From the NCBI GenBank assembly GCA_011009095.1, contig VTPC01091253.1:355219-419218 (forward strand): a stretch of DNA of 64,000 nt. The letters run 5' to 3'. The DNA comes from Ignelater luminosus. Its lineage: Eukaryota; Arthropoda; Insecta; Coleoptera; Elateridae. Position 1 is the first letter of the stretch; each line of letters begins with the position of its first letter. Made by a program: the position numbers and the translations under genes. This document shows positions 37,097 to 47,049 of this stretch, in pieces. Below the pieces are notes generated by a model that was not told the origin of the DNA, searched no databases, and saw nothing but the letters and a program-made list of their open reading frames with translations.

Positions 37097-39559
37097 CAGC
37101 CCTTGAATGCTAATTAGTTCTTATCTTCAGTAATTTTCTGTTATAAGACTAAGTGACCTTGTTAACTATTTATATGTATATTAATGTATAATATGAAAGA
37201 ATAAACAAAATATCTCAAGTATTTAATTTTCATCTTGGTTAGAAACTAGTTGTTACGCCTCTGGCAAATTAAGCCATGATAGTTGATGTTACAGAAAATT
37301 AATTATTTGTTCACATACTACAATTTTATACAAGAAACACTCACTCAAAAGTTTACACTAACGAATTCCATCTAAATAAGACAAAGACACATCATAGGTG
37401 TGACCTTGAATCTTACTCTATCACATTACATGATAAAGTAAATAAATATTGGAGTGATTTGATTTGTCAATGTTGATTTCCAGTTGCCAAAGGGAATTAG
37501 GGAATTTGGTTGTGATTACGCGACGATGATAACGTCATTTCGCGGGCAATGCTGATGTCATATAGTCAGTACAGTTAATATAGACGAAACGAGGCAGCGA
37601 AGCAGCAGCAGACTCCAGTGTTGGTAATGGCAGCTCACCGGCGGTCCGTTTTAGGTGGGGTGATAGTTCTTCAGCAATCTGGCAAGCAGATTCGAAGAAT
37701 AGAAATGAATTGACTCGTTGAGTCTACCAATCGGAGTCAATCAAAGTAAATTGTCAGGATTATTTAATGACCAACACAAGCTGTGCGCGTGAATATAGAA
37801 TTTAGGTTAGAATAGAAAAAAATTATATGATAACGAGGGGAGGCAGTTTACGATGTCCGACCTGGTCGGTTGGGAAGGAAATGTCGGGCGAACGGCTAAC
37901 TTTCACCGTTGCCGGTTCGGCCTCCAGTTACCCCCTGCAGTCCACCACTAGGCGTTATGGAAAGTAACATCTGATTTCTTGGCAGTGTAGTAATTATCTT
38001 TCAAGAGAAGAATCAAGAGGTATAGAAACTTAGATTATTATTTGTTAATCTCTGGAGAGCTGTAGTTATCTGATATGGCTGCAGTATTGTTGTCAAAAAT
38101 GCCCTCCAAGTGATTCATGATTATAGGAAAGATGCATTTTCAGCCAGGAATAAAATAAATGAGAATTTAGATGAAGTAACAGTGATGCGACGGCGATCGG
38201 TTCGGTGCTTTGCTAGCAGTTAAGCTTTGAAAGCGGCGAACGCGAAACACAAAGTATTAAGTAAGACGTCGATGTTGGACTTCGTAAGTGGATGTTCTTG
38301 TTGAGCTAGGAAGGTGGTTCTTCACGAAATATATTCTAGCGTATGTGTGTTGTCGCAAATGGTTGACGTGACGATGATGGAACGCAGGTCGCGGATTGCG
38401 AAAAGTGAAGCAGCGTTGAAGTATTATGTTGGAATGCACTGGCGATTGTTGCTTTTATTAGTAAGGAGAAAATCTTCATGGGAACAGTCGATTACTTACT
38501 ACTTACTATTCAGGAACAGATGGGGCGCAGAAAGCGAGCATTCTTTAGTTTCTGATAATGTATAAAACCAGGTCCAAATGTCTGCTCATTCCAAAATTGG
38601 GTAACAACTAGAAAAATCCACCATCAACTCTATAGCCAAGACTGAAATATAATTATCTACTGAATTTTCTCACGCTTGAATGTTAACTTTGAAATCTGGG
38701 AGATTTACATTATAAGGAATTACATCTTTTTTATACATTAGTAAACATAATCCCAATCAAAAGATGCAATCAGCTTTACTAATCTCTAGGCAAAGAGCAT
38801 CTCGTCCCTCATCGATTACAATAAATGGAGTGATGAATGAACCTACCTTCATCACTCCAAAACGCTTCAATATTTATTTTTAACATTTAAACTTACTCCT
38901 ACTTAAAGACAACGCCACAACTGAATAAGCCAAACAAAAGATATAAGTAATTGCTTTTTAAAATCAGTGATTTAGATCAAATAACAAGAGGCACGTTTTA
39001 AAACCCTTTCATAAAATTGAACACCTTCGAATGGATGCAAATAACTCCGAGAGCATCCCATCAATTCGTGAAATTCTCTTAATCTGAATTCCTTAACGTT
39101 TACAAAAGAATTAGTCGTCCAAGCTACTGATTTTTCATACGCTCCCCATACGACTTATGCTAAATTCAATTCGCAACACGCGAACATTTCCATAACATTT
39201 AAAATGAAAACTCTCCACAGTGTATTTCTCTCAGCAGACCCATTTTTAGTTTACGGCTTCCAATCCCAATGGGAAAACCGATTTCATTTGGCTTTCAATA
39301 CGCAAAACAGAAAGACTTCCTATAACCTGTTGCTTTCCCTTCGCTCCCTCCGAACAGATTTCACTCCACATTTGCAGCAAAGCGAGTAAATTAGAACGGT
39401 ACGACACGCTTGCAACGTGTTTATTTGTCAGTACGTTCGAGTTTATTACAGCCGTAATCAGAACCTGATGGGAAAACGAATCTATTGTAGCTTTATTTAG
39501 ACTTTTGATAAAGACCCTATCTTATCAATGTTTTTAGACAATTCAGGCTTCAAGCCAAA
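37097..39559. other. Spacer between ZF9 and ZF10 relic
   Basis: Holds the ZF9 3' UTR, block B (about 38780-38858), block C (about 39115-39225) and block A copy 6. A GC-richer tract at 37500-38560 has no recognised gene; its best open frame is 83 codons at 38314. Confidence 0.5.
39340..39420 (+). repeat. Conserved spacer block A, copy 6 (partial)
   Basis: Contains GCAGCAAAGCGAGTAAATTA and GAACGGTACGACACGC. Lies about 150 bases before the ZF10 relic, mirroring the ZF9 arrangement. Confidence 0.7.
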
Positions 39560-39966
39560 TGACGAATTTAGTAACCCTGGATATTTTTCACAACATATAG
39601 TTGTGCATAGTACTGATAGACCGTATAAGTGTGAAATCTGTTCGGCTACATTTAAAAATAAATCTAGCTGTAGGGCACATATAAAATTGCATGGTCTATC
39701 AGTTATTAAGAAATTTGAATGTGGTGTTTGTTTGAAAAAGTTTAGGACAAAGGGTCAACTGAATGCTCATGCCACTCGTCACTCAGGAGTTTCTGTAGAA
39801 TGCCCAACTTGTAATAAGAAGTTTTCTAATAAAGATTATTTAAAAGGTCAGACAGTAGTGCATAGTAAAGATATAAACCACCAATGTGACATTTGTGGAA
39901 AAACAATCAGAGGTCCTAGCAATCTTGTAAAACATTTGCAAATACATAGCAACAATCGCGAAGAAG
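39560..39966 (+). pseudogene. Partial C2H2 exon, ZF9-like (ZF10 relic)
   Basis: Readable in one frame from EFSNPGYFSQH through four more fingers to CDICGKTIRG and the linker SNNREEE, corresponding to fingers 8 to 12 of ZF9. It lacks the exon start, acceptor and N-terminal fingers. It stops abruptly at 39966, where unrelated repeat sequence begins. One finger has lost its first His (YLKGQTVVH). So both ends are truncated, although about 135 codons stay open. Confidence 0.82.
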
Positions 39967-41235
39967 AAAAATGTTGGGTGCTGGTGCGGAGATAGCGGTC
40001 ATTGGGTGGTAGTGGAAGACTTGGTAAAAACGCCAATTGTAGTTGAAGGTGTCGGTCATTGATGGTAATTGTTGCAATGTTGTTGCGATGGTGACGTGTA
40101 CAAATGAGCTATCTCAGGACCACATGCGTTTGGTAGTGCATGCTAGAGTTATACAGTGACTTCGGGAGGCGTTCGGTAAACGGAACCCCAAAAGAACACC
40201 AAACCCGACAGCAGTAGTTTAACCTCCTCCAGGGACTGGAAGAATATAAATGGCAGGGTCGTATGTTTTATTTATCATATTACTTTAATAGAAGTACGTG
40301 CACACCCTGCAGCTTGGCGCACTCCTAATACTGCTCTTTTACGTATTAGTGCCATTCCTCATGCACTTTTTCCGCGCAAACCATTCTACGACTCCTCATG
40401 GCATAGGGTGAGATCGTACAGCAGCAGGAAGTGGAGGCTGGGTGGTCCACGATCCAATGGTGTGAAAAGGATATTGGCACTAGGAAACCATAATAACTAC
40501 AACCGACGTCTGAATACAACTGGTCACTCTGCGGAACTTGACCTCAGTAAGATTCTCGTTCGCTTATATAGGACATACACATCGCATACATATTAACAAA
40601 GATAATGGTAAACACACAGAACCTTCAGATAAATGCTAATGTTATGTGTCTAACTTTGTCTTAGCTTTGCTTTGACGTACATATAATGTGACAAAATAAT
40701 ATTAACATCTACGAGACATTTTCTTCCCCCTACTCAATCATGCCAAAGAGTAAAGTGTTTCGTCCTGCATTTTCGGAATGAAATGTGGCATCTACTTCTA
40801 TATGAGACTGTTTTTTCTGTTATCTATTAATAGTATGGATAAGGTGGACTTGCACTTGCTTTTATGGATAAGCATTTAGAAGAAATTAGCATCCTGACGC
40901 TTTATACAATCTTCAATCTTCAAACTTCAACTGAAAACCAAAAATACCGTTAATTTATAATCTATAAAACATGTTCGATATAATTTTAAAGCACTGTAGG
41001 TATGTAGTCTTATTTTTCATGCACAAAACCCATTGAGCAATATCAATGGATAAATCCGCAGTTCTATAACTAAAATGCCCTATTTTGTCATTGACAACTT
41101 TTGGAAGAAAAGGCTTCAAAGTAAAAATGAAATTTTATTGTTTTGAACATTATTTTGTTTTTATTTTAAATTTATTCTATTTAATCTACTTGTAACTCGA
41201 TCCTAGATGTTTTCAATTAGATCAATTTGTTGCAG
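39967..41235. other. Spacer before THAP exons, duplicated unit
   Basis: From 39967 the sequence belongs to the THAP-unit spacer. About 40090-40600 recurs in diverged form at 42940-43400 and in part at 45500-45700. Each ends in a TATA-like tract (CGCTTATATAGG at about 40562). No coding exon found. Confidence 0.5.
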
Positions 41236-41698
41236 AAGTTACCCCTTGAAGTATGGAATTGTTGGTGGTCGAAAGAGATATTCGTGTAAGTACCCCGGTT
41301 GCAATAACGGGTACTACACGCAAACGTCCGAGGGCTTCGTCAACAAGCATTTCTTCCGTTTTCGAAAAAATCCGCCCTATCATCAATTATGGAAGGATGC
41401 CTGCAACATTACAGATACTAATGTAAAAAACTTTTGTATCTGCGAGGACCATTTCAAAGAGTCCGATTTTGTGAATGAGAGAAAGGAACGTTTGAATATA
41501 AATGCTGTTCCTTTGCCGATTAATCCATCAAAAGAAGATTCATTATTATCAGATAAGCAAGTTACTGCTGATGAATGTTTAAGGGACCCATCAGGTTCCT
41601 CTGTACAACGCTATTGCCTTTTAAACAGTACTGTCTTTCATTCGCAGAAAGAAAAGGTAGCGTACTACACACAAGATCATGATTATTGTTTAAGATAG
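41236..41698 (+). CDS. THAP zinc-finger terminal exon T1
   Basis: It follows ATTTGTTGCAG and starts A|AGT TAC CCC TTG, phase 2, open for 153 residues. The THAP-type C2CH signature is present: Cys17-x4-Cys22 in YSCKYPGCNN, KHFFRFRKNP, the invariant-type Trp in QLWKDACNI, and Cys-x2-His in ICEDHF. After these comes INAVPLPINP, matching the AVPTIF-like box that closes THAP domains. A tail of about 60 residues has no domain. THAP domains bind DNA in transcription factors and in P-element-type transposases. No transposase part is present. The stop (TAG) comes five codons earlier than in T2 and T3. Confidence 0.85.
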
Positions 41699-43767
41699 AA
41701 TAACTTGTATTAGGGCTGTGGAAGATAATAATGTTCGACTGTTGTTATTTTTTATTGGGTTTGTTTAAATATATAAATTACATAAACAATGTGTTTATAT
41801 GTACATGTGAGTTCAAAAATCAAATTTTATAAAAATATTAAAAATCAGAAAAAGTTAATCTAAACCTTCAATACCTTCGTCGTCAAATACATTAATCTTA
41901 TCACTTAAACCGTTCGTATGATATACAATGGAAAGTATTAACAATTAAATCTAAGTTGCAAATAAATTTTCTAAATAGCAAAACTTTATAATCCTACCCT
42001 TTTAAAAATAAAAGAAACGACAATTAAAGGTAAGGAAAAACCAGACTTGCCACGATATCCAAATTCCAGAATTTCTACAGCGCTGCAAAAAATGGAATCG
42101 AAGAAAAATCTGCAACAAACAACAAAAGAAAAACCAAAACCTTCTTAACCCACGCTTCCTAAGTTCTCCAGTTGTTTCTTTATTTCATGAAAAAAAAATT
42201 ATCAATAAAAAATGTTAACAATCAGTTAAACAAAAGATGATTTCGTCAGAATGCATTTAAGTGAAGTACAATTAATCCACCTGTAATCATAAACAGTAGA
42301 ATAAATTTAAATGTTTTGAACAAAATTGTTAAAAATTAAAAACCGACCTTCAGGACCAAGCACAGATTCAGTTGAACAAGAACCGCCGTAGGGTGTAGAA
42401 CGGAATTATGATTTTTAGTCACCTTCCCCAGCAACTAAAGTGGAGAGGCGTCATTAAAAGACTTTTATCCTCAATTTCCAGGTGCGGAGAACAAGCTAAT
42501 GAAATAAAAGAAATCTACCATGAGACCTATAAAAAACAAGAACAAGACCGCTTACTCTCGCTGAGTTGAGGCTTGACACAAAATCAAAAAAAAATATGCA
42601 ACCGAATTCCGCCCTATTGCCTCTCACTTCAGCGCAGAACGTCACGTTAGACCTCAGGGAAGAGCTGCCACCAATGGAAATTCTAGTTCTCGAAAATAAA
42701 GAAAAATTTACTAAACCAGTTATGACTTGAGGATATAATTACTGATAACCCACCTCACGATCAAGCAGCAACCGATAAAATCCCAATCCAACTCCCACAC
42801 GAACATAATAATTGTAAACACCTCTCCAAACGAGAAAAGACTATCAAAAATCAAAAGCACAGGTTAAACATAACCCATGTAACGGAAGCAAAAAGTGAAT
42901 GTTACACGTTATTGTTGCAGTATTGTTGTAAACATACAGTAGTTGTTGGCATTATCGAATGGTGGTGGCATGTACAAATGCTTATCTCGGGATTACACCT
43001 CCACGTGCGCTTAGTAATGCCTGTTAGAGTTAGACGGTGGCTATGAAAAAAGAAGACTTTAAGTACCTAAAATTTACTAAGGTAAGCTGGGCAGCTAAGA
43101 GAGCAGGAAAGCATATATCCCACCCCCACCGGGCAACCCTAGAAAAAGAAAATGCTGCATTAAGTGACTACGACCCCTCACAACGTAAGATGCATCCGGG
43201 CAGCACCAGGGAGTAAAAGCCAGCAGTCGGGTTACCCACGACCCAATGGGGCATCTGGTCTTCGGATGGAGGAAATGACATAGGCACGTAAGTATCACAG
43301 CCGACGTCTGAACACAACCAGGTACTACGCGAAACTTGCCTAGTAACAATCTTATCCGCTTATATAGGGCGAGATCGCGTACATTAAACCTTGAGATAAA
43401 TATTAATTTCATGATAAACACAAATTTGTCCATTAGAAGAATTAATTTTTAAAAGTTTTGCACTTATGCAAACTTATTTTCCATGCACCAAACCCATTGA
43501 GCAAATTCGATGGAGAAATACAGTTCTGTAATTAAACTGCCCCATTTTATCATTGACACAGCTTTTGGAAGAAGAATTTCATTAAATCAAGCAAAGATTG
43601 AAGAAACACTGACGTATCCAAAATTAATTGTGACTTTATATAGAGTTTTAAAGTAAAAATAAAAACTTACTGTTTTATACATTACTTTGTTTTTCTTTTA
43701 AATTTATTTTATTTAATTTACTTGCAACTCTATCCTAGGTTTTTTCATATAAATAAATTTGTTGCAG
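41699..43767. other. Spacer between T1 and T2
   Basis: Contains the T1 3' flank and the duplicated THAP-unit spacer, about 42940-43440, including CGCTTATATAGGGC near 43358. The tract just upstream of the T2 acceptor is very similar to those before T1 and T3. No gene recognised. Confidence 0.5.
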
Positions 43768-44242
43768 AAGTTACCTCTTGAAGTATGGAATCGATGCGGG
43801 ACGAAAGAAATATTCGTGTAAGTACCCCGGTTGCAATAACTGGTATTACTCGAAATTGCCTGAGGGTTTCGTCAATAAACATTTCTTCCGTTTCCCAAAA
43901 AATCCGTTCTATCATCAATTATGGAAGGATATATGCAACATTACAGATACTAATGCGACAAACTTTAATATTTGCGAGGACCATTTCAAAGACTCCGATT
44001 TTGTGAACGAGAAAAAGGAACGTTTGAACATAAAGGTTGTTCCTTTGCTGATTAATCCACCAAAAGAAGATCCACTATTACTAGATAACGAAGTTACTGT
44101 TGAATGTTTAACGGACCCATCAGGTTCCTCTTTACAGCGTAACTGTTTTTCAAACAGTACTTACTTTGATTCACAAAACAAGAAAGTAACATACTATTCA
44201 CAGGATCATGATTATTGTTTAAGATTAAATAACTTGTGTTAG
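43768..44242 (+). CDS. THAP zinc-finger terminal exon T2
   Basis: It follows ATTTGTTGCAG and starts A|AGT TAC CTC TTG AAG, phase 2, open for 157 residues. THAP marks: Cys17-x4-Cys22 (CKYPGC), HFFRFPKNP, Trp52, Cys69-x2-His72 (CEDH) and a VVPLLINP box. The tail is conserved with T1 and T3 (YYSQDHDYCLRLNNLC). There is no in-frame ATG before the domain, so it needs an upstream exon. It is part of a tandem triplication with units of about 2.5-2.8 kb. Confidence 0.86.
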
Positions 44243-46607
44243 GTTTATATGAAAGTTGTTGTGTTTGCTTAAATATATAAATTGCATAAATAATGTGTTG
44301 TTTGTTGAGGTAACACACGATTTTCAATTTCCAAGTTATAGTGATTTAGGTTAGTGTCGCGGATGGATTTAGCAGAGTCAATCGAAGTCGGTAAATCATG
44401 GCTATGAGCACGGAATCCGTAGAAACTGATATAAATAGAAGGGATGTCTGATCCGGTCAGCCCGCAATCGCAAAGAAAAGTGGTAGAAAATTGCCTGTCG
44501 GCTTTATGGTTTAACAAGTTAATCTAGTTATCAACATGCTTGCCGAGTTAAAATCGGGATATTGAAATAAGATAAGAAGAAAGAAAGGCCAAGGTCGTTA
44601 ACAGTGAAGCAAGTTATTAGAAACAGTCAAAAAGTTATAAAATCGTCACATCTGGAAATCTTCTGCGAATTCTGGCAACGTTGGTTGTCAGTATCATTCA
44701 TATCTTCTTTTGTCATATTTTCAAGATTATGTTGATGATTGAAAATGTTCGCCAATTGAGTCAGATGTCGATTTCTTGCCAAGTTTAACGGTATGAAAAT
44801 GAGCAATTCTTGTAGAAGAATGGAAAAGAGACGAGCGTGGGAATTCTTGAAAGATCATAAGTACAATTCCAGAAAATTTTAGTTTACTAAAGAAAATTCT
44901 GTTACCATATTTATCTTAACAAAAACAAATGAAAATATCAGTTTTCTGTTTAAACACTTCTTTCCTCATGTTAAGTAAAAAATGGCATTGCTTAAATGCA
45001 ATACTGTGGTACTAATATTAGGCAATATTTTGTCAACACCTTATATAAACCAGAGACGAAAGTAAAACTTGCTGCAGCTCTTCGGCGGCCAGTGTTGGAG
45101 AAAAACTCGATCGTTGAGACTTCTATTGAGATTTTAAAAACTACTAAGACTGTTACCGCCAACTTTGACAATTATGCTTTTGTCCAGGAGCAGTAATCAC
45201 GATTGACGTGCTACCGGCAGCAGTGATTAAGTGCCTGCTAGTAATCGCTTGCCTTGCTCTTGGACGACTATGTTGATAATTATATCCTATTTTTTTATTT
45301 TTTTAATTGTATGTTACAAATATGTAAAAGCTAAGATAGTATCAGAGTAATTACAGGTAGGTCCCAGATCGTTTTGCGATATTGCGAACTACGCGGGACG
45401 CGTGTTGTATGTAGGAATTAGAAATAAATTAAATTATTTGAGTATAAGTGTGGTTATGTTGTGAATTACGTCGGGGGAGCTGATTCTCGTGATCTGAAGA
45501 GATCAGCCAAGCACACAATCAAACTGGCCGCCCTTCACGACGCAAAGTGAGCCCGAACAGCAACAAAGAGTGAAACCTGACAGTCGAGCGACTTACGATT
45601 CAATGAGCTGGCAGGTTCTCGGAGGAAGGAAAGGACATGGGAAAGCAGAACTTGGCCTTAGTAAGATTCTCTTCTGCTTAAATAGGGCGAAATCGCATAC
45701 ACTTTAACACAGATAATGAAACACACGTGGAACCTTCAGATAAGTCTTAATTTCATGATTAATACCAATTGTCTGGTTTATGATAATCATCAAAGCCTAG
45801 AAGTACAGGGCACATTTCTACAACGTATCACAACATAAAGATGTCATTAGTGCACTGTTTTCTTCCGTTTACTCTACACTGACTAAAGAATAGTGCGTTT
45901 TATCATGTACTTTTTGAACGAACGATCACATCTACAGTACACGGGGCTCTTTTTTTTGTTTTATCTGGCATATAGAATATAAGGTGGGTATTCATTTATT
46001 TTTATGTATAAATATTTGGAAGAAATTGGTATTCTGACAAATTAACTGAAAACCAAAAGCAGCACAAAAGCTAATACCGTTCACCTACGCTTGAGATCTT
46101 ATAACCAAGTGATCCAAAATGATTAATGGCAGTCTGAATTTACTCCATTAACATTTCAATGATTTTTTCTAGTTGTCACTTAACCAGCCAACGCCGGGCA
46201 TTTTGGATCACTTGGTATGAGAAATTAATACTATTCTTAAGTTTATAAATCAGGCTTTTTATCGTGTTATACTTACATAAATCTATTTTCCATACGCGAA
46301 ACCTATTGAGCAATATCAGTAGATAAATACACAGTTCTGTAACTAAACTGTCTCATTTTGTCATTCCAACAACTTTGAATGAGAAATTTCATTGAATTAA
46401 GCAAAAGTTAAAGAAACACAGTCATCTCCAGAATTAATTTATGACCTTATTTTAAACAAATGAGTATAGAAATATAGAGCACAGAATTTTACAGTGACAT
46501 AAAAATTTTATAGTTTTATACCTTACTTTGTTTTTCTTTTAAATGTATTTGATTTAACCTACTTGTAACTGTCCTAGATTTTTCTCAATTAAATAAATTT
46601 GTTGCAG
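44243..46607. other. Spacer between T2 and T3
   Basis: Holds the T2 3' flank (similar to the T3 flank to about 44900), an unrecognised 66-codon open frame at 44996-45196, a third diverged spacer copy at 45500-45700 (CTGCTTAAATAGGGCG), and a 112-bp MITE annotated at 46105. Confidence 0.5.
46105..46216. mobile_element. 112-bp MITE with perfect 18-bp inverted ends
   Basis: The left end ACCAAGTGATCCAAAATG is exactly matched by its inverse complement CATTTTGGATCACTTGGT at the right end. The flanks are AT-rich (TATA and ATGA) and a target duplication is not clear. Far too short to encode anything. Confidence 0.85.
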
Positions 46608-47049
46608 AATTGTTGTGGGTCGAAAGAAATATTCATGTAAGTACCCCGGTTGCAATAACTGGTATTACACGAAATTGCCTGAGGGTTTCGTCAACAAGCA
46701 TTTCTTCCGTTTCCCAAGAAATTCGCTCTATCATCAACTATGGAAGGATATCTGCAACATTACAGTTGCCAATGCAAAAAATTTCTTTGTCTGTGAGGAC
46801 CATTTCAAAGACTCTGATTTTGTGAACGAGAGAAAGGAACGTTTGAACATAAATGCTGTTCCTTTGCTGATTAATCCACCAGAAGAAGATCCACTATTAC
46901 TACTAGATAGCGAAATTACTGTTAATGGATGTTTAACGGACCCATCAAGTTCCTCTTTACAACGCAACTGTTTTCATTCCCAAAACGAAAAAGTAACGTA
47001 CTTCTCACAAGATCATGATTATTGTTTAAGATTAAATAACTTATGTTAG
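46608..47049 (+). CDS. THAP zinc-finger terminal exon T3
   Basis: It follows ATTTGTTGCAG and starts A|ATT GTT GTG GGT CGA, phase 2, open for 146 residues. It lacks the SY(P/L)LKYG start of T1 and T2, so the THAP domain begins almost at the splice junction (GRKKYSCKYPGC). HFFRFPRNS, LWKDICNI, CEDHF and INAVPLLINP are all present. The tail ends YCLRLNNLC. Role as for T1 and T2: predicted DNA-binding module. Confidence 0.85.

Noticed and set aside
43095-43433. 112-codon minus-strand frame
   Set aside because: Lies wholly in duplicated THAP-unit spacer and is not conserved in the other copies.
44996-45196. 66-codon open frame between T2 and T3
   Set aside because: No recognisable domain or signal, no homologous frame in the duplicated spacers, and no clear splice or promoter context.
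4579-47049. Naming the locus lola or mod(mdg4)
   Set aside because: The constant BTB exon is not in the window and finger numbers exceed those I know for lola exons. Only the architecture is comparable.
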